Assembly: GCA_024516155.1 (NCBI GenBank) | Contig: JAJJXM010000080.1 | Location: 1 to 64,000 of the forward strand | Direction: 5' to 3' | DNA length: 64,000 nucleotides | Origin: Pyronema omphalodes | Lineage: Eukaryota > Ascomycota > Pezizomycetes > Pezizales > Pyronemataceae | In this document: positions 25,308 to 37,018 of the stretch, in pieces | Numbering within the stretch: position 1 is the first letter of the stretch | How the letters are laid out: every line of letters begins with the position of its first letter | Made by a program: the position numbers and the translations under genes | Notes under the pieces: generated by a model | Databases searched by the model: none | The model's input: the letters and a program-made list of their open reading frames with translations, nothing else | What the model was told of the DNA's origin: nothing

Positions 25308-25899
25308 TCCACAGTTACAATCTGTCGCCATTGTTGTCGGTTGGACTAGGTGTAAAGTGCTGATTAGTACCGAACCCGTTTCTGTTACAACCTTTATAAT
25401 GCAGGCGCATCGCATGCACAGAAGAGCCTGTCAAATGTTCCTAGTGAAATGACAAAAAAAAAAATGATTAAGTATGGCGTTGCAGAGGGAAGTTATGCCA
25501 GCTTGAAGTAACCTGGGATTTAGATATATAATCTATAGAATAAAAATTCATTCGCTAAGCAGAAGCGGTCTTTGATAGCCAATATTTCCAGTGGTAAAAT
25601 CAGCATTATCCTCTAAAACTACCAACCGTGCGTGTTGCTTCCGACAGACACGCGAAATGCTTGTGTAATTTTGAGATGATGAATGGTGATTGCAATCCAA
25701 CGTGAGTTCTTCACGGCTGTTAAAAGTTGTGAAATTGGACTGCGTGAATGGGAATCTAAATTGACTCGACAATTTACAGCGCGAACGGTGGTTGAAAGGC
25801 AAAATTTATTTTGGGTAGGCAAAATAATGTTTCATGCTCGTAATGAATCGCTTTTTAAATCTCTAGTTCAGCCATGATCATGAATAGTCTCTTACACTG

Positions 25900-25943
25900 G
25901 TGCCTAAAGATGGTGGCGCTAGCGCGCCACCATCTTTAGGCAC
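25900..25943. repeat. Perfect 20-bp-arm hairpin
   Basis: The left arm, GTGCCTAAAGATGGTGGCGC, is followed by TAGC and then its exact reverse complement. Nothing outside the arms continues the symmetry, and no target duplication was found. Confidence 0.8.
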
Positions 25944-27881
25944 GAGTATGTAGGTCAGTTCATGAGTTCACATGTCGACCAGTGTCTTCTTGACAGAGAA
26001 AGACTCTGATAGAGACTACAGGTAGTTCCGACGTTGAGGCGAAAAATATTATCTAGTATAGATAGTTCTCATAAACTTCAGTACTCCATGAGTGCATCGG
26101 ATCACGGTGCTACGTATTTTGTTTGTCTTCATTGATGCATTCATAAGAAAAGGTATATTTCTAACCAACTTTAGCAATTTTTTCTCATTTTCATTTTCTA
26201 TGGTCTTTCAAAACAAACCCTCGCCTCCAGTAATATTGTACGGAAATATCCTTGAATTTATCTAAGGATCTCTCGAGTGTGCTCAGGAACGATCATCAAG
26301 TAGCCGAACCTAGAATCGACAAAGTTTCCGACAGGAAGAGATATTGTCCAAAGATTCGACTTAATGCTGTAGAACTTAGAGTGAAACCTTGTGTTGGTAG
26401 CCCTCTCCGATGCAAGCAATCCAACCTGAGTATACATGATTAGCCCTACGTTACGTTTTTCTGGTGTGTGTAGTGTCTGTGCCGCGAGAATGTAGTGTAC
26501 ATTGAAGGACATAGTGACCTCCCCACCATAGCGTTGCACCATGGTTTGCTTGCTACGACGACGTGGGATTCAGTCAACAGACCAGCGGCATCGTGGGTAT
26601 CATGCATTGGAAAGGTGATACACATATCTGTGGTCTCGGTAATATTCAGACACCTCAAACACATGCACTGATGGGCAAGCAATCTTCAACACACCTCAAC
26701 ACCATGACAATCTACCTGATATTTGCCTTTCACGAAGTTTCGTGAACTACAAACAAAAGATCCCGAATACACAAGATTGTCAAAAATAAAAGAAAAAACC
26801 TGTCTTCTCCCTCTTTTCGTATACCAATAACAGAAATAAAAAGTTTAACCAATTGACAGAATTAATTAAATCAATAAATCATGGAAGAAATAAGATGCAC
26901 AAAGGAAAAGCATTCATGTTGTCAACAAAAATCTGGCATCAATAGCACTATCAAGGCTAAAAACATTCCACATCCAAGCTAGTATGCCCTAGTGTTTTTC
27001 CCGCAATGTTCCTATGACGTTGAGTTCTTGGCTCAAGCTCCCAACTGCCCTCTGAATGTCCTTTCCGCGTTCCTTCTCTGCGCTCTCCCACCCCGATAAG
27101 CTCAGCTCTCCGGGCAAACCTCCAGTGCTCCCCCATTGCACATCTATGAGACAGCGTTTTTTCTGGTTTGACCTCTGACCCAGAATCTACAGCGCTCCGT
27201 TGTCACTTCTCCTGGCAGTTAACCAGCGTTTCCCTGCTCTATTGCTGCCAGGCAGCTTTGTCTCTGCACTGATCCTCGATGCAGCATTAGCAGCTCGCCA
27301 TTCGCGAATCCCATGCTTCCCCATTGCAGTCCCACAATTCTTGTAAGTATCTATTTTCCCCTAGTGTGATTGTAAGAAGATAACTCTGCTACAGGAAGGG
27401 ATGAATCTTTGATGACGATAATGCAATCGTCGTTCAGCTTCATCTTCGGACTTTCATGTTCCATTCACTGTCAAGGAATAAGGTATTGTATCTAGGAATG
27501 TAGGTACTTCATATTAGTAATCGACACTCACAAGAAGCCTCAACAGAGGTTGTTTTCTTACATTGGCTTATTTTCAGTGGAGGTTCGCTAGTGGGTTGCA
27601 GAATCGGGTGTGAGCTGATTTGTAGGAGTGCATGACATTAGTGTCAATAATAGAATTCACAAATATTGAATTATTTTAAAAGGAGCAAAGGTCTACAATG
27701 CCCGTCTCTTGGGGCATCGTGTTTCTAAATGCCCAACCGGTCTACAATGCTCGTCACCCTACAATGCTCGTCACCCCCTCACAAAAGGTGGATGACTAAG
27801 TCTCACTTGTGGCTCAAGAACACGCGCGAATGAATAACACACGCGAATAGGGACAGAAAATCTCGGTACTTGAAATAATCA

Positions 27882-28078
27882 TGGCAACGCATCTGTACAT
27901 GGAGGGACAAAAAACCTTTGCAGTTTTAATTAGCTTTTCATTTTTCGCTTTTCATTTGTTGCAACGCAACAGTGCAGCAGAGGAAGAGTGCCTACCTACC
28001 AAAATAAATTGTCGCCACAATGACACAGCCACACCGCTGACTAAAACACTGACAGAGGCGCATCACAGAACCGTAAGT
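27882..28078 (+). repeat. Dispersed repeat family, copy 1
   Basis: Shares ordered words with 32616-32804: GGCAACGCATCT / GGCAATGCATCT, GTTGCAACGCAACA in both, and a TGTCGCC/TGTTGCC stretch leading to CAGCCACACC and CTGACTAA. The copies are diverged and of unknown origin. Confidence 0.55.
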
Positions 28079-28577
28079 GCTTCACTTGTATGTAACATGA
28101 TCCTTTGTTCTTGTCTTTGCTAGCATATGCTACTGATATAACCTTGATCAGCCTCACAGATTGATAAGATAAAAGGATGATAAGATCAACCAGATCGTCC
28201 CGAGCGGTCAGCCTGTGGGATTTATGTCCACCCACTGTTGCTTTGTGTGGAGTTTTAGATAGCTCTCTCTTGCCCTAGTAATCTCTTATGGTTCTTGTAG
28301 CTCTTTTAGTGCTCTTAGCCCTTTTGATGACTTTTTTGATATCTCTTGCTACCGTTCCGAATTGGAAAGTTATATCAACTTATTCTTAACTTATCATCAA
28401 CACCAACATGGACACAAATATGTACTGGCATCAGCAGTGACAGTAGAAACCTAGATAGTTCAGGTATGTCGTTACAGATAATTTTTATGCATTCTATGTA
28501 TAATTTCAGTAGTTTCCATAGTTCCTATCGTTTCCATCACTCTCATAGTCTATCCCTTCTAGGCAACGATAGCATGT

Positions 28578-30052
28578 TGTGATTTGATTTGATTTGATTT
28601 TCTTGAACGTTCCCAACCTTAAGGTTATGACGTATGCCACAGTCTAATTACATTTCAAGGCTCCAGCTGTTACCTTGGAGTCTCGCTGGGATCCGCCCCA
28701 GAGCGTACTTCATTTCTTGGGCCTGTTGCCACCTCTCTTCCTCCTGCTGGTTTTCATTCTCGCCGTTACATTTTGGAGCCCTGTTTGCTCTTTTCCCTCA
28801 CGGCACTCGCACTCTACACTCTCACTTCGTTATTCATACCCTGTCGTTGCTCTCTTCTGCTCTCCTCTGCTCTCCTATGCTCTCCTTAACTCTCCTTAAC
28901 TCTCCTCTTCTCTCGTCGCCTCTCTACTTCAATCCTCTCTGCTCCTCTCCTCTCTTCTCCTCTCTACTCTGCTCCATTACACTGGTCTTCGCTCCTCTTC
29001 TCTGCTCTTTGATATCACTTCACTCCGCCTCTTTCCTTTCGCCCCTCGACTTTTCCCCCTTCCTTTTAGACCTCTCCTTTCACCTCTCTCTTCAGCTTTT
29101 GTCTCATCCTGTCCTCTTCTTCCTCTCACTTCTTCTCTTTTGCCTTTCTCGCGCGCTACCCTTTCTCACTCTTGCTGTTCTTCGGCTCTCTATGTACATA
29201 ATTATGTATCTGTCTTCAGGTTTCTTTTTTTTTTTTTTACAGCATTATTCGTCTTATTCGCTCCGAACCCCTTCATGCTCGTTCTCAGATTCGATCAGTG
29301 TTCCCCGGCCTATTCTCCTTCCTTCCGGGTCATCTTCCATAGCGGGAGCATTACTTACCTGTACCTGTATCCACTCTGCGGTGGCAATCTTGTTAGTAGA
29401 GATCATAGTGGTAAGGGCCTTGGTTCCAGCAGGAGAGTGGAGTATCACTTGGAGTGGTACAGGGTGGTTCCTGTGAAGTTTCAGTTCGCGGCGGAGTTTA
29501 TTCCTCTGTACTTGGTATTTTGGGCAGCCTAGGATGAGATGTTTGGGTGTTTGTGGGGGTTGCATTGGACAGGTGCATCTGGGTGAAGGATATTTTTCGG
29601 AGTTCGTCTTTGATAGGTGATCCAAAAAATATCCATGACCGGTTCGCAGGCCTAGGATGGCTGATGAGATTTTGCGGGTGGTATTTGTGTATGCAATGTC
29701 TAGCTGTTTTAAATGAAGTGATTTGTATGTTTTTGGCTGTTTTTGTTGTTCATACCATTCCTTCCACTCCTTCAGTTTTTGGCCTCGGGTTTGTCTTTTG
29801 AGCCAGGAGATGGATACCACAGGTGTGCGGTCCGGTTTCTGAGAGGTTGCAGCTTTGGCGAGGTCATCTGCCATCTCATTTTCTCGGATTTATGTGTGTC
29901 CCGGTACCCATGAGATTGTTATTTCAGTGTTGAATTTCATCATGGTTTTTGTAATTTCATGAATGCATCGAGCAATATATTGGCCGGGTCCCCTTTGGAG
30001 GTGTCTTATCTTACGGATTGCTGACTGGTTGTCACTAAAGATGTAGGGTCCC
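28578..30052 (-). pseudogene. Non-LTR retrotransposon (LINE) 3' half with RNase H domain
   Basis: Read on the minus strand from 30052, the frame gives an RNase H domain: YIFSDNQSAIRKI, WVPGHT, one TAA stop, then IRENEMADDLAKAA, followed by the typical post-RNase-H region with a zinc-knuckle-like CTCPMQPPQTPKHLILGCP and a stop at 29254. The remaining 670 bases are purine-rich 3' UTR ending in a CAAAT/CAAATC repeat tail at 28578-28602. There is no reverse transcriptase, so it is 5'-truncated. No target duplication was found. Confidence 0.8.
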
Positions 30053-30195
30053 CATTAAAATCAGTCGCCTTCACCATTAACACTTGTAACAGTTGATCTA
30101 AACATTGAATCGCAGCTTAATTAGCCACAGGGAATTACTCCCAAGCAATGGGCTTGGCTTCCCGAAGCAAATGAGCTCTTCGTGGTCGTGGCCAG

Positions 30196-30416
30196 ATGAA
30201 AAAGAAAATGAGAAAGAAAATAAAAATGCGCAAGAAAAAGCGAAACAAAAAAGCGAAAGAAAAAAGCGAAAGAAAAAAGCGAAAGAAAAAAGCAAAAGAA
30301 AAAAGCGAAAGAAAAAAGAGAAAGAAAAAAGCGAAAGAAAAAAGAGAAAGAAAAAACAGAAAGAAAAAGAGAAAGAAAAAAACAGAAAGAAAAGAGAAAG
30401 AAAAAGAATAAAGAGA
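30196..30416. repeat. GAAAGAAAAAAGC-type purine minisatellite
   Basis: About 220 bases of imperfect 12-13-base units such as GAAAGAAAAAAGC. Both strands are open here only because of the composition (Lys-rich one way, Phe-rich the other), so no protein is called. Confidence 0.8.
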
Positions 30417-30949
30417 AAAAGAAGTATGTACCGCTGGTAAGTTCTCCATAAGTATAAGTACAACAAACGTAAAGAACCTAAAACTTCATATCTCTGAGTC
30501 ACCGTAGTTGTTTTCAATGTTTACCTGATGATAGCAAAAGAACTTTCAAAACATATCCCAGATGAGATTTTTTCAAGATATATGATATATCGGACATTAT
30601 GAATATGCTTTATACGATTTGAGAATTGATTTATTAAAAAAATATATGTACATTTTGAAAAGTGGAAAAGGAACAATAGCAAAACACAAACCCTCGGAGA
30701 AGGTTTGCTTCAAGAGATCCCCTCAATTCCTCACCCGCAAGGCTCACGGCCTCAAATGTTAGATACAATTGTGGCGGTAAGGGAACCCCTAAGTCGTCCG
30801 AGTTAGAAATAACATTATAGATCGAGTTGGATTTTTTTTGAGGATTTGCAGAATTGAAGCTTACCAATTGATATCGTTAAAAGAGATTTACTGGGGCAAG
30901 TATGTTATTATGGGTAGCACCCACCTTTCTTACCTATTACTGGTCGCAG

Positions 30950-31172
30950 TTGCGCCTGCTTCTGCTCGTCAGTTCACTGTTTTTCAGAAGAAGCATCGGG
31001 GAAAGTATGGTAACGTGGGTAACTCACCTTGTCCACCTGTAACCGGTCTGGTGCTTCAATTGCGCCTGCCTCTGCTCGTCAGTTGATTGTTTTTTGGAAG
31101 AAGTATCGGGGAAAGTATGTCAACGTGGGTAAAACTCACCTTTTTCACCTGTAACCGGTCCGGCGTGTTAAT
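30950..31172 (+). repeat. Two 110-bp tandem units
   Basis: Units 30950-31059 and 31060-31172 both run from TTGCGCCTGC through CTCTGCTCGTCAGTT (or close), ATCGGGGAAAGTATG and AACGTGGGTAA to CACCTGTAACCGGTC. A partial third unit may precede at about 30910-30945. Confidence 0.75.
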
Positions 31173-32615
31173 TGTCAATTGTCAATTGTCAACTGTCAGT
31201 TAGCATTTTGTTGTGCTGCAGCAGTCGCATCAAGCAGTGATTACAGAATTCGAAATGGACGGTGGAATTGTCTTATTTTATAGATGCCAACTGCAGCGCG
31301 AACGCCCTGCTACTTTCCCAAGCAGAATTGCGATGTCTGTGAGTGCCAGAAACATTTGGAATGCCATCGACCTCAAAAACCGGTTTTCGGCCACCGCTCA
31401 GTTCCCACCTCGCTTCGTTGTAACGCCTATTGGTTACTACACGATCCGGGTAACCTGGTGTGGTTGCGAAGGTTGCCGAGATGCATCAGAGGTGCTTCGC
31501 TAGTGCCAGGTTTTCGTTCGCGGTACAAAACCACCATTGGCCATCACACCCTGGTTCGCTGATCTTTTCCATTACAGGTTGTTACACAGAACTGGAGATT
31601 ATAATTATTTAGATTGGGGAAAGGATATGCATTCCTACAATAAACCCTGACGGAAGGGGGCTTAGCCTACATCAAGCAAATGCGCTATCCTGGATTTGGT
31701 AGTTCAGATGGGTGCTTGGCGAGATGCATTAATGTCATGTTACTTTACAATATCCCAGACGCCAAGCCATCACGGGCCAGTTATCAGGTGGCAGACAGAG
31801 GATCAAGCTCATGCCCACAACTCGTGAGATCTTCAGGAAGCATCTGGGCTATAATGACGTCGTGGTGCTGATAGAGATTACAGGCTTTCATATTGCGTTC
31901 GATATTCAGCGTATGGTTCTGAACATTACTGACCAGTGCCATACGACTTGAGAGGACATACCGCATGTCACTGGGCTATGCCTTCATTCCTGTACTACAC
32001 ACGCAAATTTCAGCGAGATTTATTAGGACCTTCTACCATATCACTTCTCATCGTCTCCGGTCTACTGTGTATGAAACCCCGCTCTGCCACCCGATCTCAA
32101 GCCCTGACGGCATCCAGGTCCATCGCGGCCAGAATCCACGTCTTTCAACCCCTCAAATGATCACCACTCTCCGCCTCCCTGTCCCCCGCAGCTAGCGCCC
32201 CATCTGTGTATGAAGTTCGCAGCCGCATGTCATGCAGGGAAAACGCGCCACTGTCGACACGCTGCACAAGCGAACCCGAGCCCTTGACAACCACCCCTGC
32301 GCAACCCACTGCTCCGCCCTTCCATCACCAACGGTACACCCTTCAATCACCCACGGTCCACCCACTCACTTTCCAGAAGACAAAAAACAAACTACAACGC
32401 TGTACCTCACAGGCTGTCCTAGGGCCCTGACAGCGCCGTCGTGCTTGGAATCCGATAAGATTGACGCCGGATTCTTCTCCCGTAGATGGACCAATCCCAA
32501 CCTCGACTCTCAGTCCGTCAAAATTATTCATTGGTTTATTGAGCTGCCGTCCAACACTATGTATTTGTCATGGATATTTATTTCTAATAACAAACTCGTC
32601 ATAATGATCAGGCTT

Positions 32616-32804
32616 AGCTACGGCAATGCATCTATCTGTATATACGAGGAACGAATTTTTTTTTTTGATCTGTTGCAACGCAACACCCGACCGACAACCC
32701 ATCCATCCACCCAGAGGAACTGTTGCCATGACGATGCAGCCACACCCCTGACTAACATAAGGGCGCAGACGCTCCGCAAAATCGTCAGCGCGCTGAGAAC
32801 ACAA
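32616..32804 (+). repeat. Dispersed repeat family, copy 2
   Basis: Counterpart of 27882-28078; see that entry. It includes GTTGCAACGCAACA and CAGCCACACCCCTGACTAA. Confidence 0.55.
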
Positions 32805-35195
32805 TAATTATGTAGACCGTACAGAATGTATTATGAGTGCAAATGAAACCGTGGTTATAAAAATGAACACACTATCAGGTCTGGTGAAGGAGCTGTAGTT
32901 GATGTATCTGGCGAGTTTGCTGGAGAGGGCGGGGGAGGGGAGGGGGTGGCATTTGGGGGAACGCTACACTTGCAAAAAAAGGGGGGTTTTGAAAATGTTT
33001 TTGAAATATTTTTGCATGCGAGAAAGGTTTTTAGCGCCATGTAGACATTTTTTCACGCTGTAAGCGCGTAATATCGAAAGCGTTTTTTTGTGCAGACTCT
33101 CTGAGCGCTTAAAACACATTGCGGCATCTAAACATAGGCATACTTAGAGAACGCCATAACACGTCGTAATTTTCAGGTGGTCTGTAGCGCTTTGTCCAAT
33201 AATCCATTTTTGAATTCAATACTGTATATACTGTCGAAATGGTTTTTCAACTGCTGCAAAATATCTAATCGCATCTTTAGTGTTTACCAGGCGAAGATGA
33301 ATGTAGAAGACAACAAATTGGCTCTGGTCTAGACGTGTAGTTCTCACGACAGCATTTGCATCATCACTCCTGGAGTACTACAACCGCTTTGCACTATGTG
33401 GAAGCGTTTTTCTCCTTTCAATTTTTTTCGGCAACGTCGGAAGTGATATGAAGAATCTGCCTATCACTCTAGCTTCTGTGAGGCCAAACTTCAGCAGTGG
33501 TTCACCGCCGCTGAGTACAGGCAGAAGGTATACCTCGCCATGATGCTACAGTGTAACAGTTATGTGAGATGTATGAGAAAATAAATTTTTATCACTCATT
33601 TCCCACTCAATTTGAATTAGTCATTTGGCAATTGATGCTGTTGAAAACCTTTGTGAACAAAGCTGAGAAGCTCCAAGTCTACACTTCGTGATGGTTTCTC
33701 CGGCATTGCATACCGGGGGATGCAGAATCAAGTAATGCCGCATTAACTCAGCCCCCGATCTTCTTGTGAGAAAAACATAGATACTGAGGCAAGTTGATTG
33801 AGTTGTCTCTTTGTTCTGGACCCTTTATGCGCTTGTGAACCTTTCATTTTGATGACCAGTACTTGTCCAGCGATATTCCAATACTTCTGTTCCTCCACAC
33901 TCTTCCACTTTGTCTGCCATGAGACTTCGCCTTCTTGTCCCGGGCTGTCACATTTCTCTCACTGCAACATCCAAACCCCCAACCTCCACCTCCACATCCT
34001 CCCCGCGTACCGTGGACAAAGTGCTAATCAAGTAACAGGTACAGTCTTTGCCGAAAAGAATTCCATATTTGCATACGCAGTTCCGGTTAGCTAGGACAAA
34101 TTGCGGATTCTACCACAACCGCGCGAATCATTCCTGTAAGCATCAGAGGGCTGACACCTATCCAGGCCGATGCATTTTCATAGGATTATAAAGAACCAAC
34201 ACTGAGTAAGAATGTCACTAATAGACACTGCGTGTGGGAATACGTGCTGACTTTATTGTAGCAACTTCGTGAGGCCACCCCCGATGCCTGATTCCCTCTG
34301 GGATCAGCCATATTCAGTAAGCAACCATTTTTCAAAACCACCTTCAGGAAATTTGACTCAAAAAATCACATTTGATGAATACAATAGGTTTCAAGAATCT
34401 TCTGACACGATGCCCTGGTGATAGGCCATTTGAAATAGATGAAGATAAAATGATCGGACTGGATGTCACCTTAATACCAAGGAAATCGTGTCTGTATCTC
34501 AAGGAATGTTCATCATCCGTGTGACTTGTTTGAATTTTGGTGCTAGTAATTTGAACAATCACGTGAATTTAAATAAATCGGCCTTTCATGTGAATTCGGT
34601 GCAGAGCTAATGTGATGCGGCTAGTCCTCATTCAGGTGTTGTTCTCCAACCGTTATTTTTCAAAAAGGTTTGCATACTGTTCAAAACCGCTTTTGAAAAC
34701 GCTTTCGAAAACGCATCTGAAAACTCTTCCGATTGCAAAATGCTTGTGGCGGTAACCATTCAAAGATGTTAAATGTTTTGCAAAAATTAAGCATTTTTCA
34801 GTGCGTAATGTTTTGGAAAAACTAGGTATTACAAATGCTTAGACATTTTCAATTGCAATACCGGATAGAAATGACTAAACATTTATCTTATGAATACGCA
34901 TTGCACCCGCCTTCTAAGTCTTTTTTGATGCTACCGCCCGAAGACGCCTTACCCTCAACGATAACGCGTTAGACCCGTCAGGTTACGTCTGTGGATGCGT
35001 TTTTTTTGCATTTTCTGTATGGTCTTTTGGTGGTTTATTCGGCAGGGCGGTGACTGCTTAGCTTGAAAAGGCTTGTTACTCGTGAGGGTGCGCAGTTTTT
35101 GATCAGTTGTGTACAAAGATGTTTTTTTGCTGACGCATAGTTTTTTGTGCTTTTCAATATCGGGTTTTCAAACTGGGGAAGTTTGGGGACGAGGT

Positions 35196-35310
35196 GATAG
35201 GGTTGCCTCGTTAGGCGGTCTAAACCGTGAGGACAGGAAAAACGGATACTTAGCTGCCGCAAAGACCTTAGAGGCCTCGATCGCTGTATGATCAAAATTA
35301 AATCATATCA
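35196..35310 (+). mobile_element. LINE 3' end, diverged copy
   Basis: The words CCTCGTTAGGCGG, GTGAGGACA and AGGCCTCGATCGCTGTATGATC match, in order, CCTCATTAGGTGG, ACGAGGACA and AGGCCTCGGTCAGCGTATGATTC of the copies at 36794-36859 and 43458-43857. It ends in an AT-rich tail. The 5' boundary is unclear. Confidence 0.55.
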
Positions 35311-35383
35311 TATCAAATACTCAACGCAAGAAAAGCCCGCTCCCTCCGAGACAAGACTGTTATTAATAAAAGCCCGCTCTACC

Positions 35384-36214
35384 ATTTGATTGTGTCGTGT
35401 ATTCGAGGAAACTGGGGCCAATCAGATAATAAAGAGTCGAGTGATACATGATGACTACATACACGCGTTATAAGGGTTAAGCTTCAGGCTTCAAGTGCAG
35501 ATTGCCCAAATCATCCTTCACCTCGCCCTCACGACTTCTCTCGATATCGATAATCCAGTGATAGACAATGACTACATCCACATGTTGAGTAACTGGTTGC
35601 CACCTGCTCAGCACTAACAGCCTTATGTATCCCTACTGCAGCCTTATGCTACATCTCTTTTTTCGTCCACGCCATGGCCTCAATGACGAGGAGCGCATGT
35701 TCCCGGCACACTCCTTTAGGATGGAGTAAATTAACAATTTTATCCCATCTTCAAGATATTTTGATGTGTAAGACATTTCCAAACACTTCTGTCGGTAAGC
35801 ATAGTATCTACGGCTTCAGAGTCTCAAAATAGCATGACATTGCACCAATAATGATCACCAATACAGCAGCTGTAGGCGTCTGCCAATGAATATAAGGCGC
35901 TGCTTCATATTAGTCATCAACAGTCTTTACCAACGTCCGTCAGCTACGGTCATAGAATTATGAATACAACGCATCCCGTCCGCTCTGCGCTATTTAAGCA
36001 TAATATCGTCCGGCTAGTACTGTCGTGGGTGACCAGACGGGAATCCCGGATACTGTAGTTTTTGTTCCTTTTTTGTGCTTGAAACCCGCTCCCAGTCTTC
36101 CGTTCTATCTTCACCTCACCCTCGAATGCCATTTTCTTACTTCTAGCTTTGCTATCCCAAAACGAGGAGATAAGTAATACCTGTTGGAACTTGGCATTAT
36201 CTGATAACGTCGTT
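35384..36214 (+). repeat. Inverted segmental duplicate, left arm (carries 5S rRNA)
   Basis: Aligns in inverted orientation with 42510-43457 over about 830 bases. Shared blocks include ATTTGATT..TATTCG.GGAAACT at the outer edge, AAGCTTCAGGCTTCAA, CACGCCATGG-like text, CAGCAGCTGTAGGCGTCTGCCAATGAATATAAGGCGCTG, shown here only as landmarks, and the 5S gene. The flanks have many substitutions and small indels; the 5S part has none. Confidence 0.8.
35944..36058 (+). rRNA. 5S rRNA gene
   Basis: 115 nt with the eukaryotic 5S layout. The ends pair (CTACGGT with ACTGTAG, 7 bp). GCATCCCGTCCGCTCTGCGC matches the conserved helix II/III region, TTAAGC sits at the box A position, and GTGGGTGACCAGACGGGAATCCCGG matches box C; the last is cited by its core only. 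TTTTTGTTCCTTTTTT follows directly as a Pol III terminator. It is a dispersed 5S copy, as is usual in filamentous ascomycetes. Identity to the second copy (42674-42788) is complete. Confidence 0.85.
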
Positions 36215-36547
36215 CGTCGTTCACGCCATGCCTGTATGACCGGGTAATAGCTACTCTATCAAGCACAGATGCAACCGGAACTGTGGCTCTTCCCAACCGA
36301 TCGTTGCAACACCAAGTGCTATTGTCTTGTCCGTGCGGACTGGAAATCTGTGACCAGATCTTGTTGAATCACTCGGACTGCATATATTTTTGTGAACATC
36401 CGGCGTGTTAATTAGACACCTACATACAACTATACATACGCGTCAGGCTCAGTCATGTGGGTCTCAACTTGCTTACGCGTTGCGGCAGAATTCGTTGTTG
36501 TCTAGACTGTCATCACCATTGGCTGCACGATCAACCACCGACAGTGC

Positions 36548-36655
36548 ACTAGTATGCTGACATCCGGTGGAGATCCACATATCGTCAGCGCCATAAACAG
36601 TTACTAATTTACGAATAACCGTAGCTGCGCCAGCGCGCGGTATCAAATGGGGTAT
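36548..36655 (+). repeat. Duplicated block, copy 1 (pairs with 38131-38218)
   Basis: Both blocks contain GCTGACA.CCGG.GG.GATC.ACATATCGTCAGC, then CTAATTYACGRAYAAC and a CGCTGC/AGCTGCG stretch, in the same order and orientation. They are diverged copies about 1.6 kb apart. Confidence 0.65.
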
Positions 36656-36793
36656 TTTGTGCTGGAATTGTAGGCTGTGTGAATGGTAAACTATCCAAAA
36701 ACGCTCGACCTAACCATGAAGTTCTCTTACCACGTCTGCGGACAAGATCTCTGAATGCCACGTATGGCTTTGTCAATGAATTTTATGAAAAAA

Positions 36794-36859
36794 TAATTTT
36801 TTTTCCTGCATGGGCCTTTGAGGCCTCGGTCAGCGTATGATTCAATAAATAAATAAATC
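36794..36859 (+). mobile_element. 66-bp 5'-truncated LINE insertion with target duplication
   Basis: The insert has the 3' end CCTGCATGGGCC, AGGCCTCGGTCAGCGTATGA and a TTCAATAAATAAATAAATC tail. It is bounded on both sides by AATTTTATGAAAAA (36779-36792 and 36860-36873), a 14-bp target site duplication. Confidence 0.85.
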
Positions 36860-36979
36860 AATTTTATGAAAAACAAAAAAAACAAAAAAAAAAAAACACA
36901 ATTTCTTAGTTTATAGAATATTTCGTGGGATATTGAGGCTGGTACAATCTAACCGCGAATCGTTATGATTGGGTCGATA

Positions 36980-37018
36980 ATGGAAGGACTCCTAATGGAT
37001 GCAAGGCTTCTTCGTAGA
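36980..37018 (+). pseudogene. Remnant of the 3' end of a secreted-protein paralogue
   Basis: 38 of 39 bases match 39308-39346, the last codons and stop of the intact gene, encoding GRTPNGCKASS and stop. The upstream 50 bases are only loosely similar, and no other exon is recognised. Confidence 0.7.

Larger units (their letters stand above)
24524..28577. other. Long intergenic region, repeat-derived
   Basis: Contains the GC hairpin at 25289-25307, the long hairpin at 25900-25943, two CTACAATGCTCGTCACCC units at about 27750-27778, and a dispersed-repeat copy at 27882-28078. No protein-coding gene was supported on either strand. Confidence 0.4.
30053..35383. other. Intergenic, decayed repeats
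   Basis: Holds a purine minisatellite (30196-30416), a 110-bp tandem duplication (30950-31172), a second copy of a dispersed repeat (32616-32804), a TTTTGAAAACGC-rich stretch near 34680-34860, and a LINE 3' end (35196-35310). Open frames at 31213-31562 and 33798-34094 show no recognisable domain. Confidence 0.4.

Noticed and set aside
28634..29476. 280-codon plus-strand frame, Leu/Ser-rich
   Set aside because: Pyrimidine-rich antisense of the LINE 3' UTR and RNase H region.
30105..30449. Lys-rich plus-strand and Phe-rich minus-strand frames
   Set aside because: Product of the purine minisatellite, not a gene.
35950..36132. Conserved 60-residue frame shared by the two inverted copies (also 42564-42782)
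   Set aside because: The conservation is of the 5S rRNA gene and its flank at DNA level; the frame is antisense to 5S.
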